Origin: Aestuariivirga sp.
GTDB taxonomy: Bacteria; Pseudomonadota; Alphaproteobacteria; Rhizobiales; Aestuariivirgaceae
Reading direction: 5' to 3'
NCBI RefSeq assembly: GCF_020252395.1
Contig: NZ_JADCDB010000006.1
Location: 1 to 64,000 of the forward strand
DNA length: 64,000 bases
Part shown: positions 40,059 to 52,671 of the stretch, piece by piece
Layout of the letters: every line of letters starts with the position of its first letter
How positions within the stretch are numbered: position 1 is the stretch's first letter
Made by a program: the position numbers and the translations under genes
The notes under the pieces: model-generated
What the model was told of the DNA's origin: nothing
The model's database searches: none
What the model saw: only the letters and a program-made list of their open reading frames with translations

Positions 40059-41331
40059 CGTCGCTGCCCTCCCGCTTCACCGGGCTCATTCTGAGCGCCG
40101 TGATCTGGTGGTGGCGCTTCTTCAGGATTTCGAAGCGGAAGCCGTGGAAGACGAAGGCCTGGCCCACGTCGGGGATCATGCGCGCCTCGTGGATGACGAG
40201 GCCGGCGATGGTGTTGGCTTCCTCGTCGGGCAGCTCCCAGTCGAAGGCGCGGTTGAGGTCGCGGATCGCCACGGAACCATCGACCAGATACGAGCCGTCG
40301 GGCTTGGGGCGGACGCCCGAGGCCACCGCATCGTGCTCGTCCTTGATGTCGCCGACGATCTCCTCGATGATATCCTCGAGTGTCACAAGGCCCTGCACCT
40401 CGCCATATTCGTCGACGACGATGGCGAAGTGGCTCTTGCGCTTGAGGAAGGCATTGAGCTGGTCGGGGATTGCCCGCGTATCGGGCACGAACCACGGCGG
40501 CAGCAGGATATCCTCGATGTCGATCTTGGCCGCATCGCCATTGTGTTTCTGCAGCGCCGCGAAAAGATTCTTCGCATGCAGCACGCCGATGATGTTGTCG
40601 GGGTTGTCCTTCCACACAGGAATGCGCGTGTGGCCGCTCTTCAGCACGGTGTTGACGATGTCCTTCGGGTCCTCCTCGATGTCGAGCATGGTCATCTTGG
40701 TGCGGTGGACCATGATGTCAGCCACTTCGAGGTCCTGCATGGCGAGTATGCCGGAGAGCATGTCGCGGTCGTTCTTCACCACGGTGCCGTCTTTCACGTG
40801 AAGGTCGATGGCCTCGCGCAGCTCCTCGTGCATGGTGTGGGTCTCATCAACACCGCTGTTGCCGGTGAGCGTGAGGATGCCGCGCGCCAGTTCCTCCAGC
40901 GCTGCCGCGACCGGGCCCAGAACGGCGACCAGCAGCCGCGCCGGCCCGGACAGGATAACGGCCACCCGGTCGGCGCGGCGTGTGGCATAGGCGTCCGGCA
41001 GCACGAGGCCAAACAAGGCATAAGAGAAGACCAGCGCAATGGCGGCGAGGCCCGCCTGCAGCGGGGCCAGATCGTGGAACAGCTGGAGGGCGGCAAGGCC
41101 GCCGGCCAATGCCACGGCCAGCAGCTTGGCGAGTGCCAGCGCGCCCATGGTGCGGTCTTCGTCGGCCAGCAGGCGCAGGGCGGTTCCGGCCCCGTGAAAG
41201 CCGCGCTTCTGCAACTCGCCGAGCCTGGTGCGCGAGGCGTTCCACAGGCTGGCGCGCCCGGCGGCCGCGAAGGCGGAAAGGAAGAGCAGGGCGAGGATCG
41301 CGGCGCTGGTTACTTCGGGGTCGGGGCTCAT
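40045..41331 (-). CDS. CNNM/CorC (hemolysin C family) membrane protein
   Basis: Protein of 428 residues. N-terminal membrane helices form the CNNM (DUF21) domain (about residues 1-185), followed by a CBS pair (about 210-330; VADIMVHRTKMTMLD) and the C-terminal CorC_HlyC domain. Relatives take part in Mg2+/Co2+ efflux or cell-envelope ion homeostasis. It overlaps aroB by 4 nt and the FAD gene by 14 nt, so aroK-aroB-CNNM-FAD look like one operon, as in many alphaproteobacteria. Confidence 0.9.
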   Translation of the reverse strand: MSPDPEVTSAAILALLFLSAFAAAGRASLWNASRTRLGELQKRGFHGAGTALRLLADEDRTMGALALAKLLAVALAGGLAALQLFHDLAPLQAGLAAIALVFSYALFGLVLPDAYATRRADRVAVILSGPARLLVAVLGPVAAALEELARGILTLTGNSGVDETHTMHEELREAIDLHVKDGTVVKNDRDMLSGILAMQDLEVADIMVHRTKMTMLDIEEDPKDIVNTVLKSGHTRIPVWKDNPDNIIGVLHAKNLFAALQKHNGDAAKIDIEDILLPPWFVPDTRAIPDQLNAFLKRKSHFAIVVDEYGEVQGLVTLEDIIEEIVGDIKDEHDAVASGVRPKPDGSYLVDGSVAIRDLNRAFDWELPDEEANTIAGLVIHEARMIPDVGQAFVFHGFRFEILKKRHHQITALRMSPVKREGSDAETG

Positions 41332-42464
41332 CGCTGGCGGAGGTCCTCCGTCAGGAAGTTCAGGACATCATGCTCGCTGACGTCCTTCGCGACGAAGGCT
41401 TCGCCGATGCCGCGCGCCAGGATGAAGGTGAGCTTGCCGCCCTGGGCCTTCTTGTCCTGCCGCATGATCTCCACCAGCGTTGCCGGCGGCGGAAGCTCGC
41501 CGGGGATTTGCGAGGCATGCACCGGAAGGCCGGCGGACCTCAGGTGCTTGGCCACGCGCTCCGCCGTGCCGGGCGGGCAGAGCTTCTGGCGTTCGGAGAA
41601 GCGGAAGGCCTGCACCATGCCGATCGACACGCCCTCGCCATGCAGCAGGCGCTGCGAATAGCCGGTGGCGGATTCGAGCGCGTGGCCGAAGGTGTGGCCG
41701 AGGTTGAGGAGCGCCCGCACACCCGTCTCGTGTTCGTCTTCCGCGACGATCCGGGCTTTCGCCTCGCAGGACCTGCGGATGGCTTGGATGCGCGCCTGGG
41801 AATCGCCGCGCATGATGGCGGGGGCGGCGCCCTCGAGCCATTCGAAGAAGTCCGGATCGCCCAGCAGGCCGTATTTCGCCACTTCCGCATAGCCCGCCGC
41901 CAGTTCACGCTTGTTCAGCGTGTCGAGCAGCGCGATATCGGCGATGACGGCGAGCGGCTGGTGGAAGGCGCCGATCAGGTTCTTGCCATGGGGCGAGTTG
42001 ATGCCGGTCTTGCCGCCGACGGATGAGTCCACTTGCGACAATAGCGTCGTGGGGATCTGGATGAAATCCACGCCCCTGCGCAGGATCGCCGCCGCGAAGC
42101 CCGCAAGGTCGCCGATGACGCCGCCGCCGAAGGCGATGATGCGGTCGCGCCGCTCGATGCCGGCCGCCAGCAGCTTGTCGCAGAGTTCGGCCAAATGCTG
42201 GTAGCTCTTGGTCTTCTCGCCCGGCGGCATGACGATGGCGGTGGAGCGGATGCCCTTGCCGGCGAGCGCGCGCTCGAGTGTGGCGAGATGGACGGCGGCG
42301 ACGTTCTCGTCAGTGACGATGGCGGTGAGCGGACGCTTCAGGAAGGGCGCAACCACCTCGCCAGCCCGGGCCAAAAGGCCCTCGCCGATGTGGATGTCAT
42401 AGCTGCGGTCGCCCAACGAGACAGGCACGGTGTCGCGCCGCCCGGCGGCGTTAAGGTCACTCAT
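41328..42464 (-). CDS. aroB: 3-dehydroquinate synthase
   Basis: Second enzyme of the shikimate pathway, 378 residues. NAD-binding GGGVIGDLAGFAAAILRRGV and TTLLSQVDSSVGGKTGIN are intact, and the zinc-ligand region NLGHTFGHALES is present. The ATG at 42464 overlaps the aroK end by 8 nt; the frame from 42491 lies inside aroK. It works with the shikimate kinase encoded just upstream. Confidence 0.96.
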   Translation of the reverse strand: MSDLNAAGRRDTVPVSLGDRSYDIHIGEGLLARAGEVVAPFLKRPLTAIVTDENVAAVHLATLERALAGKGIRSTAIVMPPGEKTKSYQHLAELCDKLLAAGIERRDRIIAFGGGVIGDLAGFAAAILRRGVDFIQIPTTLLSQVDSSVGGKTGINSPHGKNLIGAFHQPLAVIADIALLDTLNKRELAAGYAEVAKYGLLGDPDFFEWLEGAAPAIMRGDSQARIQAIRRSCEAKARIVAEDEHETGVRALLNLGHTFGHALESATGYSQRLLHGEGVSIGMVQAFRFSERQKLCPPGTAERVAKHLRSAGLPVHASQIPGELPPPATLVEIMRQDKKAQGGKLTFILARGIGEAFVAKDVSEHDVLNFLTEDLRQR

Positions 42465-43050
42465 CTGCCGTCTTCTTCTTGTCCCATCCATCCCATTGCG
42501 CCAGCGCGCGGACTACGTCATTCACCATCTGCCCGTGCTGCACGTCGCGGCTTTCGACCGTCACGTCCGCCAGCGCATAGACCGGGTATCGCTTGTCGAT
42601 CAGCCCGCGCATCACCGCCTCGGGGTCCTCGTTCTGCAGGAGCGGCCGGTCCTGCCGCTTCAGCACCCGCTTCATCAGAATAGGCAGCGTCGCTCTGAGC
42701 CAGACCGAAATGCCGCTCTCCCGAATGCGCTGGCGCGTCTCGTCGTTCATGTAGGCGCCGCCGCCCGTTGCCAGCACCTGCGCGCCATTTCCGATGAGGC
42801 GCTGGATAACACGGCGCTCGCCCTCGCGGAAATAGGGCTCGCCATGGTCGGCGAAGATGTCCTTGATGGATTTTCCCGCCGCCGCCTCGATCTCCTGGTC
42901 GGCGTCGACGAAGGGAATGCCAAGCTTTTCGGCGAGCCTCCGTCCCACGCTCGTCTTGCCGGCGCCCATCAGCCCGACGAGCACGATGGGGCGCTGCCCA
43001 AGCCACTGCCGGACCAATTCGGCCTCCTTTGCAATCGAACGGCGCGCCAT
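42457..43050 (-). CDS. aroK: Shikimate kinase
   Basis: Phosphorylates shikimate; 197 residues. P-loop GLMGAGKTSVGRRLA is near residue 26, DADQEIE provides the substrate Asp, and GGGAY plus RDRPLLQ-like sections (RQDRPLLQNE) match the lid. The start at 43050 is the only reasonable ATG. It heads the aroK-aroB-CNNM-FAD operon, divergent from the small ORF and xerD. Confidence 0.95.
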   Translation of the reverse strand: MARRSIAKEAELVRQWLGQRPIVLVGLMGAGKTSVGRRLAEKLGIPFVDADQEIEAAAGKSIKDIFADHGEPYFREGERRVIQRLIGNGAQVLATGGGAYMNDETRQRIRESGISVWLRATLPILMKRVLKRQDRPLLQNEDPEAVMRGLIDKRYPVYALADVTVESRDVQHGQMVNDVVRALAQWDGWDKKKTADE

Positions 43051-43155
43051 CAGGTTTCCTCAATTCCGGCCGGTTCTATCGTGCAAGATGTTCCGCCGCA
43101 AAGCCTTTCCGAAGCGGAATCGAACCGCTACACTCGTCCTCTCTGGTGGTGACAG

Positions 43156-43299
43156 ATGCCCGATACGGTGAAATTCGTTCTGGTGGTTGGGTCTCTCGTG
43201 GGCGCGGTCTATGGCAGCGCCTGGATGCTGTCTCACTTCCCGCCGCAGCAGACCGAAATCGTGAAGCCGCTGCCCAGCGAGAAGCTGCGTGCCAAGTAG
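43156..43299 (+). CDS. 47-residue single-span membrane protein upstream of xerD
   Basis: A short gene with 47 codons. Residues 5-25 form one membrane span (KFVLVVGSLVGAVYGSAWML), followed by a proline-rich, positively charged tail ending KLRAK. It begins ATG at 43156 and overlaps the GTG of xerD by 11 nt, so it is probably co-translated. Similar tiny frames occur before xerD in alphaproteobacteria to my recollection, but no function is known. The composition and the overlap support it as real. Confidence 0.65.
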   Translation: MPDTVKFVLVVGSLVGAVYGSAWMLSHFPPQQTEIVKPLPSEKLRAK

Positions 43300-44209
43300 C
43301 GTCTCCCAGCGCCTGATCGACCGCTTCCTCGAAATGATGGCGGCCGAGCGCGGCGCATCGCAGAACACCCTGGCCGCTTACCGCCGGGACCTCGCGGCCT
43401 ATGCCGGGGGCATCGCCGATCTCAAGGCGGCGGGTCCGGACGACATCCGCCGCCACCTCGAAATGCTGGAGAGCCTTGGCCTCGCCCGCTCCTCGGCGGC
43501 GCGCAAGCTCTCCGCCATCCGGCAGTTCCACCGCTTCCTCCACGGCGACGGGCTGGCCAAGGACAATCCGGCCACCGCCATCGACAGCCCGCGCACTGCC
43601 AGGCCACTGCCTAAAATGATCTCGCATGCGGATGTCGAGGCACTTGCACAGGCTGCCCGTGCCCGGGTGACGCGGTCGGAAGGCAAGCAGTTTCTCAAGG
43701 CGCTGCGGCTCCTCTGCCTCATCGAGATGCTCTACGCGACGGGCCTGCGCGTGTCCGAGCTCGTCGGCCTCACCGCCCAGGCGGCAGAAGCGGAGAAGGA
43801 CTTCATCCTGGTCAAGGGCAAGGGCGGGCGGGAGCGGCTGGCGCCGGTGTCCCAAACCGCCCGCGCGGCCCTCAACGTTTACTTGGCCGAACTGCGGACA
43901 TCCGGCCAGGCGGGGTCAAAGTGGCTGTTCCCGTCTTCGGGGGCTGCCGGGCATCTGACGCGGCAGCATTTCGCGCTGGAACTGAAGGCGCTGGGCCGGG
44001 AGGCGGGGCTCGACGCGGCAAAACTCTCCCCTCATGTGCTGCGCCACGGCTTCGCCAGCCATTTGCTGGAAGGCGGCGCCGACCTCCGGGCCGTCCAGCA
44101 AATGCTTGGCCATGCTGACATTTCGACAACGCAGATCTATACCCATGTGCAGGCCGGGCGGCTGCGTGAGGTGGTGGAGACCCACCATCCGCTTGCCAAG
44201 AAAAGTTGA
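43289..44209 (+). CDS. xerD: Tyrosine recombinase XerD
   Basis: Site-specific recombinase of 306 residues that with XerC resolves chromosome dimers at dif. The N-terminal SAM-like core-binding domain is followed by the catalytic domain with Arg in [13 protein letters not shown], Lys in [14 protein letters not shown]-x-x-R in [13 protein letters not shown], His in [12 protein letters not shown] and the Tyr in IYTHV. The start is GTG at 43289, inside the small upstream gene. No att site is nearby, so this is the housekeeping enzyme. Confidence 0.93.
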   Translation: MPSSVSQRLIDRFLEMMAAERGASQNTLAAYRRDLAAYAGGIADLKAAGPDDIRRHLEMLESLGLARSSAARKLSAIRQFHRFLHGDGLAKDNPATAIDSPRTARPLPKMISHADVEALAQAARARVTRSEGKQFLKALRLLCLIEMLYATGLRVSELVGLTAQAAEAEKDFILVKGKGGRERLAPVSQTARAALNVYLAELRTSGQAGSKWLFPSSGAAGHLTRQHFALELKALGREAGLDAAKLSPHVLRHGFASHLLEGGADLRAVQQMLGHADISTTQIYTHVQAGRLREVVETHHPLAKKS

Positions 44210-44265
44210 CTTCCGGCCGCCGCGCAGCCAGTTTCCGCGCCACTCCTGACCCGTTTCGAGGCCCA

Positions 44266-45219
44266 ATGCCCACCTATCTCGATTTCGAAGCCCCGCTCGC
44301 CGAACTGGAAGGCAAGATCGCGGAACTCCGCGCGCTGGCATCTGGCGACAAGACCCTGTCGATCGCGGACGAGGTGAAGGGGCTGGAGAAGAAGGCGGCA
44401 AAGCAACTGACCGACCTCTATGCCAGCCTCGAACCCTGGCAGAAGGCGCAAGTCGCCCGCCACCCGGAGCGGCCGCATGCGGTGGACTATATCGGCCAGC
44501 TCATCACCGAATTCACCCCGATGGCCGGCGACCGCAAGTTCGCAGAGGATTTTGCCGTGGTGGGAGGCTTGGGCCGCTTCCAGGGCCAGGCCGTGATGGT
44601 GCTGGGCCAGGAGAAGGGCAATGACACGGCGTCCCGCCTCAAGCGCAATTTCGGCATGGCGAGGCCCGAGGGCTATCGCAAGGCGGTGCGGCTGATGGAA
44701 ATGGCCGGCCGCTTCGGACTTCCCGTCATCTCCTTCGTTGACACGGCAGGCGCCTATCCCGGCATCGATGCCGAGGAGCGCGGCCAGGCGGAGGCCATCG
44801 CGCGCTCGACCGACTGCTGCTTGTCTCTTGGCGTTCCCACCATCTCGGTGGTGATCGGCGAGGGCGGCTCCGGCGGCGCAATCGCCATTGCCACGGCCAA
44901 CGCCGTGATGATGCTCGAACACGCCATCTACAGCGTGATTTCCCCGGAAGGCGCGGCCTCGATCCTGTGGCGCGATGCCGCGCGCGCCAAGGATGCGGCT
45001 GCGGCGATGAAGATCACCGCGCAGGACCTGAAGAAGCTGGGCGTGATCGACGAGATCATCCCGGAACCCAAGGGGGGCGCCCATCGCGCGTCTTCCGAGG
45101 CCATCGCGGCCACCGGGGAGGCCATCAGCAAGGCGCTGAAAAGCCTCAATGGCCTGTCGCCCGAGGCCCTCCGCGCCCAGCGCCGCGACAAGTTCCTCGG
45201 CATCGGACGCAACCTCTAG
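44266..45219 (+). CDS. accA: Acetyl-CoA carboxylase, carboxyltransferase alpha
   Basis: Subunit of 317 residues of the enzyme making malonyl-CoA, the first step of fatty-acid synthesis. The start [22 protein letters not shown] at 44266 is the family N-terminus; an upstream frame to 44206 overlaps xerD. Core motifs [34 protein letters not shown] and [14 protein letters not shown] are complete. It follows xerD by 56 nt, a common order in Rhizobiales. Confidence 0.97.
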   Translation: MPTYLDFEAPLAELEGKIAELRALASGDKTLSIADEVKGLEKKAAKQLTDLYASLEPWQKAQVARHPERPHAVDYIGQLITEFTPMAGDRKFAEDFAVVGGLGRFQGQAVMVLGQEKGNDTASRLKRNFGMARPEGYRKAVRLMEMAGRFGLPVISFVDTAGAYPGIDAEERGQAEAIARSTDCCLSLGVPTISVVIGEGGSGGAIAIATANAVMMLEHAIYSVISPEGAASILWRDAARAKDAAAAMKITAQDLKKLGVIDEIIPEPKGGAHRASSEAIAATGEAISKALKSLNGLSPEALRAQRRDKFLGIGRNL

Positions 45220-45288
45220 CAGCCTGGAGTCTGCCCGGTTCCTGCCGCAAATCGCATCCACATAGGGGTGATGAACGTGGAGGGAAGA

Positions 45289-46770
45289 ATGATGAACCGC
45301 CGTGAACTTCTGCTGACCGGCCTTGCCGGCGCGTCCCTCATGAGTCTGCCGCGTCTCGCTTTCGCGGAGCCCGAACCACAGCTCCTCACTGTGTCGAAGC
45401 GCGTGCTGGAGGTGAAGGGCAAACCCGCGAGCGTCTATGGCATCACGGGGCCCGGCGGGAAGCCCGGGCTCTCCATGATGTTCGGCGAGCATTTCCGGGT
45501 GCGCGTCAAGAACGATACGGACAGCGAGACCATCGTCCATTGGCACGGCCTCACTCCGCCCTTCGGGCAGGATGGAGTGGCGATGTATGGCCAGCCCGCG
45601 ATCGCGCCGGGTGCTGCGCAGGACTATGATTTCGCCAACACGCGCTCCGGCACGCATTGGATGCATTCCCACATGGGCCTGCAGGAACAGCAGATGCTGG
45701 CCGCGCCGCTGATCGTCAACGAGGTGAAGCAGCCGGTGTTCGACGACCAGGAACACGTTGTGATGCTGCATGACTTCACCTTCCGCAATCCGCAGGAGAT
45801 ACTGGCCGAGCTCACCGGAGGTGGCGGAGCCCATGCCGGCCACATGATGCAGGGCATGAACATGCAGGGCATGGATCATTCGCGGATGGACCATTCCGGA
45901 TCCGGCGGCATGATGCAGGGCATGACCGGCATGATGTCCGGCATGATGGGTGGCGCAGGCATGCTGAACGACATCGTGTTCGACGCCTATCTCGCCAATG
46001 ACCGCACGCTGGAGGACCCCGAAATCGTACCGGTCGACAAGAACAGCACGGTCAGGCTCCGCATCATCAATGGCGCGGCGGCGTCCAACATGTGGATCGA
46101 CCTCGGCGCCATGGAGGGCGAACTCATCGCGGTCGACGGCAACGCCATCTATCCGATGAAGGGCAGCCTATTCCCGCTCGCCATGGCGCAGCGCGCCGAC
46201 ATCCGGATCAAGATCCCGGCGGAGGGCGGGGCCTTCCCGGTGCTGTTCCGCCCCGAAGGTGTGGGGGAGCGCACCGGCATCATCCTCGCCACTGCGGGGG
46301 CCACGGTGCCCAGGATCGCGAGCAAAGGCGAGCAGACGCCTGCCTTGGACCTGGCGCAGGAACTGCTCTACCGGCCTGTCGCCAAGCTGCCGCAGGAGCC
46401 CGTCAACCGCACCCATATGCTGATGCTGACGGGGTGCGACACCGATTACCTCTGGGGCCTCAATGGCGAGGCGAACCCGGTGCAGCCGCTGTTCACCATG
46501 CGCCAGGGCGAGCGCATCGCGGTCATGATGCACAACATGACCGGCATGGCGCATCCGATGCATCTCCACGGCCATTATTTCAAGGTTGTGGCGCTCGGCA
46601 ACAGGGTCATCGACGGCGCGCTGCGCGACGTTGTGCTGGTGCCTCCCATGGAGTCGGTGACCATCATGTTCGATGCCGACAATCCAGGCTCCTGGCCTTT
46701 CCACTGCCACCATGCCTATCACATGAACTCCGGCATGATGGGCTCCGTCGGCTACACCAGCGCGGCGTAG
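45289..46770 (+). CDS. Multicopper oxidase, CopA/CueO-like
   Basis: Periplasmic copper oxidase of 493 residues. A Tat signal (NRRELLLTGLAGASLM) starts the protein. Copper ligands are all present: HWHG, WMHSH, HPMHLHGH and HCHHAYH with a Met axial ligand in NSGMM. Residues around 190-225 are a Met/His-rich loop (HAGHMMQGMNMQGMDHSRM), which in CueO-type enzymes binds Cu(I). The likely role is oxidising Cu(I) for copper tolerance. The ATG at 45289 has GGAGG 5 nt before; two upstream codons (45268, 45271) are weaker. Confidence 0.9.
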   Translation: MMNRRELLLTGLAGASLMSLPRLAFAEPEPQLLTVSKRVLEVKGKPASVYGITGPGGKPGLSMMFGEHFRVRVKNDTDSETIVHWHGLTPPFGQDGVAMYGQPAIAPGAAQDYDFANTRSGTHWMHSHMGLQEQQMLAAPLIVNEVKQPVFDDQEHVVMLHDFTFRNPQEILAELTGGGGAHAGHMMQGMNMQGMDHSRMDHSGSGGMMQGMTGMMSGMMGGAGMLNDIVFDAYLANDRTLEDPEIVPVDKNSTVRLRIINGAAASNMWIDLGAMEGELIAVDGNAIYPMKGSLFPLAMAQRADIRIKIPAEGGAFPVLFRPEGVGERTGIILATAGATVPRIASKGEQTPALDLAQELLYRPVAKLPQEPVNRTHMLMLTGCDTDYLWGLNGEANPVQPLFTMRQGERIAVMMHNMTGMAHPMHLHGHYFKVVALGNRVIDGALRDVVLVPPMESVTIMFDADNPGSWPFHCHHAYHMNSGMMGSVGYTSAA

Positions 46771-46789
46771 CGCTCCCGGCGCCATCGGC

Positions 46790-46816
46790 AAATGGGCAGC
46801 TCACGCTGCCCATTTT
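46790..46816. terminator. Bidirectional terminator between multicopper oxidase and secA
   Basis: An 11-bp stem (AAATGGGCAGC at 46790-46800 and GCTGCCCATTT at 46805-46815) with loop TCAC has T-runs on both strands. It sits in the 67-bp gap between the two convergent genes and can end both transcripts. Confidence 0.8.
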
Positions 46817-46837
46817 CATTTCGGACCGGGATTGTTT

Positions 46838-49570
<2,733 letters not shown>

Positions 49571-49911
49571 TGATTCGTATCCTTCAGGAGGGGGCGGTCC
49601 GCCCCCGGGTCGAGGCGCTTTCTAGTCAAGTTGCCGGGCCGGAGCAATGCGCCGCCCCCGGGAAAATCGCGCCGCCCGGCAGATGGGACCAAGCCTCCGC
49701 AATTTCAATGTGTTGCATAGGCGCAACAGGGGTTTCATCTGTGGCCCGGCCACTTGCCAGCAACCGCCAACCCGACCAATGTGCGCTCAAATTGCGGCGG
49801 CCCGGACGGAACGGCGCCGGGGGCTTATTCTTGCCTTCTTTGAGGGACATGGAGCGGCACCCGCCCGATGGCATCCGGGGCGGTCAATGGCCTCTTGAAC
49901 GGTGGACTTGA
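49571..49911. other. Intergenic region between secA and parvulin gene
   Basis: 341 bp with no supported gene, holding the control regions of two divergent genes. A small dyad TGTTGC-N6-GCAACA is at 49711-49728. A CTCAAATTGCGG segment and several GC-rich stretches follow. No clear -35/-10 pair could be assigned by eye. Confidence 0.5.
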
Positions 49912-50922
49912 ATGTCTTTTTTCCGAAATTTACTAACCTCTTGCGCGGCAGCCGCGCTGCTGGGCCTCTGTGTCGCCATGCCGGCCCTGGCACAGGAGGA
50001 CGCAGCGCCAAAGGATGACAAGGTCATCGCCATTGTCAACGGCCACGAGATCCGGGTGTCGGAAGTTCAGATGGCCACCGACGACATCATCGGCCAGCTG
50101 CCGGACATGCCGCCGAAGCTGCGCTACCCCTTCGTGGTGGAATACCTGATCGAGCGCCACCTGCTTGCCCAGTATGCCGTGCAGGAAGGCATCGCGGAGA
50201 CCGAGGAATACAAGCGCCGCCTCGCCCTCTACCAGGCCAAAGCCCTGCGTGACGCCTATTTCTTTCAGAAGATCCGCCCGATGGTGACGGAGGACATGAT
50301 CCGCAAGGCCTATGACGAGGAGGCCGCCAAGCTCCAGCAGACGGAGCGGGTGCGCGCCCGCATGATCCTGGTGGCCAGCGAGAAGGAAGCCCAGGATATC
50401 GAGAAGATGCTGGCCGACGGCCAGAAGTTCGAGGACCTCGCCAAGAAGTACAGCCTTGACGGTTCGAAAGATTATGGCGGCGACCTCGGCTATTTCACCG
50501 CCGCCGAAATGGTGCCGGAATTCTCCAAGGCCACCTTCGCGCTCAAGGTGGGCGAAACCTCGCAGCCGGTGAAGACCGATTTCGGCTGGCACATCATCCG
50601 CCTCGAGGACAGGAAGCAGGGTGCGGCCCAGCCCTATGACCAAGTGAAGCAGGCCATCCGCAATGTGCTGCTGCGCCAAAAGGTCGGCGAGGTCATGGCC
50701 AAGATCCGCGAGAAATCGAAGGTCGAAATCCTTGACGATGACCTGAAGAAATATGCCGAGGAGGCCGCCAAGGCCGCCAAGAACTTCCAGGAGAACAAGC
50801 CGGCGCTGGACGAGTCCGGCGGCGCTGCTCCTGCCGCAGGCGGCGATGCCATGGGCGGCGACAATGCCGCGGGCGATGCCGCGTCCGGCAAGGGTGACCT
50901 GCAGATCCAGACTCCGCAATAA
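49912..50922 (+). CDS. Periplasmic parvulin-type peptidyl-prolyl isomerase
   Basis: Exported foldase of 336 residues of the PpiC/SurA type. A signal peptide ([24 protein letters not shown]) is followed by a SurA-N-like helical part and the parvulin domain near residues 140-240 ([47 protein letters not shown]). The C-terminus is Ala/Gly-rich. Beside secA it probably helps fold exported proteins. This order secA, parvulin, argJ is common in Rhizobiales. Confidence 0.9.
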   Translation: MSFFRNLLTSCAAAALLGLCVAMPALAQEDAAPKDDKVIAIVNGHEIRVSEVQMATDDIIGQLPDMPPKLRYPFVVEYLIERHLLAQYAVQEGIAETEEYKRRLALYQAKALRDAYFFQKIRPMVTEDMIRKAYDEEAAKLQQTERVRARMILVASEKEAQDIEKMLADGQKFEDLAKKYSLDGSKDYGGDLGYFTAAEMVPEFSKATFALKVGETSQPVKTDFGWHIIRLEDRKQGAAQPYDQVKQAIRNVLLRQKVGEVMAKIREKSKVEILDDDLKKYAEEAAKAAKNFQENKPALDESGGAAPAAGGDAMGGDNAAGDAASGKGDLQIQTPQ

Positions 50923-50962
50923 GTCACGTGACCATATCCACGCCGATCTGAGGGAGCTCGTC

Positions 50963-52222
50963 ATGGCGCAGCAAGGGGCGGTTCAAGGCGCACATCAGGT
51001 TTCGCCGCTGGCGCCGGCGGATTTTCCTGATCTGCCGCCCATCGCCGGCGTGACGCTGGCGGCGGCCGAAACCGGGATACGCTACAAGAACAGGCCTGAC
51101 GTGCTGCTGGCCGTCATGGAACCGGGCACTGCCGTGGCGGGCTGTTTCACTCGCTCCAAGTCGCGCTCGGCCCCGGTCGACTGGTGCGCCGTCAGCCTCG
51201 CTGGCGGCACGGCGCGTGCCGTGGTCGTCAATGCCGGCAACGCCAATGCCTTCACCGGCAAGGCAGGCGTTGCCACCGTCACGGCGGTGGCCAAGGCGGC
51301 GGCCAAGCAGTTGGGCTGCAAGCCGCATGAGATCTTCCAGTCCTCGACCGGCGTCATCGGCGAGCCGCTGGCCCCCGGTTTCATCACCGATGCGCTGCCG
51401 CAGCTCGTGGCGGCTGCGAAGCCCGACCAGTGGGCCATGGCCGCCAGGGCCATCATGACCACCGACACCTTCCCCAAGGCGGCCACTGCAAAGGTGAAGC
51501 TTGGCGTCAAGACCGTCACCATCAACGGCATCGCCAAGGGCTCGGGCATGATCGCGCCGGACATGGCGACCATGCTGGTCTTCCTCTTCACCGATGCCGC
51601 CATTCCCGCCAAGGCGCTGCAGAAGTTGCTGTCGAAGGCAGTGGACAAGAGCTTCAACTGTATCACGGTCGATGGCGACACTTCGACGTCCGACACTGTG
51701 CTGCTCTTCGCAACCGGCCATGCCGGCAACGCCATCAAGGGTCTCAAGGCCGGCGGCGGCGAACTCAAGGCCTTCGCTAGGGCGCTGAATGGCCTCTGCA
51801 TGGACCTCGCCCACCAGGTGGCGAAGGACGGCGAAGGGGCGGAGAAGTTCATAGAGATCGCCATTACCGGCGCTGAGAACGACAAGGCCGCGCACAGGAT
51901 CGCCATGTCGATCGCCAATTCGCCGCTGGTGAAGACGGCAGTGGCCGGCGAGGACGCCAACTGGGGCCGCGTCGTCATGGCTATCGGCAAGGCTGGCGAG
52001 AAGGCGGTCCGCGACAAGCTGAGGATCAGGATCGGCGGCATCACGGTGGCGAAGAACGGCATGCGCGATCCCGCCTACAAGGAAGCGGAGATCATGCCGC
52101 ACATGAAGGGCCGCCATATCGTGATCGAGGCGGATGTGGGCGTCGCCAGGGGCAAGGCCCGGGTCTGGACGTGCGACCTCACGCATCGCTACATCGACAT
52201 CAACGGCTCCTACCGCAGCTAG
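50963..52222 (+). CDS. argJ: Bifunctional ornithine acetyltransferase/N-acetylglutamate synthase
   Basis: Arginine-synthesis enzyme of 419 residues that recycles acetyl from N-acetylornithine to glutamate. The self-cleavage site Ala-Thr is in [10 protein letters not shown]; the Thr becomes the nucleophile of the beta chain. The opening [21 protein letters not shown] is typical for alphaproteobacteria, and the [11 protein letters not shown] end is intact. The ATG at 50963 follows AGGGAG. mutT starts one base after its stop, so they are an operon. Confidence 0.95.
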   Translation: MAQQGAVQGAHQVSPLAPADFPDLPPIAGVTLAAAETGIRYKNRPDVLLAVMEPGTAVAGCFTRSKSRSAPVDWCAVSLAGGTARAVVVNAGNANAFTGKAGVATVTAVAKAAAKQLGCKPHEIFQSSTGVIGEPLAPGFITDALPQLVAAAKPDQWAMAARAIMTTDTFPKAATAKVKLGVKTVTINGIAKGSGMIAPDMATMLVFLFTDAAIPAKALQKLLSKAVDKSFNCITVDGDTSTSDTVLLFATGHAGNAIKGLKAGGGELKAFARALNGLCMDLAHQVAKDGEGAEKFIEIAITGAENDKAAHRIAMSIANSPLVKTAVAGEDANWGRVVMAIGKAGEKAVRDKLRIRIGGITVAKNGMRDPAYKEAEIMPHMKGRHIVIEADVGVARGKARVWTCDLTHRYIDINGSYRS

Positions 52223-52223
52223 C

Positions 52224-52622
52224 ATGAAGATCGTCCTCGTCGCCGCCGTGGCGCTGGTCGACAAGGAAGGCCGCGTGCTCCTCTCCCAGCGGCCCATGGG
52301 CAAGCAGCTCGGCGGCTTGTGGGAATTTCCCGGCGGCAAGGTGGAGCTAAGCGAGCGGCCGGAAGCTGCATTGATTCGTGAGCTGAAGGAAGAGCTCGGC
52401 ATCGACGTGGCCGAATCCTGCCTGGCGCCGTTGACCTTCGCCAGCCACGCCTATGAGGACTTCCACCTGCTCATGCCGCTCTATGTCTGCCGCCGCTGGA
52501 AGGGCCAGGTGGTGGGGGCGGAGGGCCAGGCCATCGCCTGGGTGCGGCCGCAAAAGCTGAAGGACTATCCCATGCCGCCGGCGGACATTCCGCTGATCCC
52601 GCATCTGGCGGATCTGCTGTAG
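52224..52622 (+). CDS. mutT: 8-oxo-dGTP diphosphatase MutT
   Basis: Nudix hydrolase of 132 residues that removes oxidised dGTP from the pool. The Nudix box runs GGKVELSERPEAALIRELKE and continues into ELGI, with all metal Glu residues. MKIVLVAAVALVDKEGRVLLSQRP is the family start. It is one base downstream of argJ. Confidence 0.92.
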   Translation: MKIVLVAAVALVDKEGRVLLSQRPMGKQLGGLWEFPGGKVELSERPEAALIRELKEELGIDVAESCLAPLTFASHAYEDFHLLMPLYVCRRWKGQVVGAEGQAIAWVRPQKLKDYPMPPADIPLIPHLADLL

Positions 52623-52625
52623 CCA

Positions 52626-52667
52626 CGAGTCCTTCTCCTGTTTGCGAAGGGATTGGAGAAGGACTCG
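52626..52667. terminator. Hairpin between mutT and methyltransferase
   Basis: A 13-bp perfect stem, CGAGTCCTTCTCC at 52626-52638 and its complement at 52655-52667, has a 16-nt loop. It lies just after the mutT stop and 5 nt from the end of the convergent methyltransferase gene. No T-run follows, so it may slow polymerase or protect 3' ends rather than act as a simple terminator. Confidence 0.55.
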
Positions 52668-52671
52668 CTGG

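Noticed and set aside
43289-44209. xerD as a phage or integron integrase
   Set aside because: Full housekeeping XerD pattern and neighbours (aroK, accA); no attachment site or cargo.
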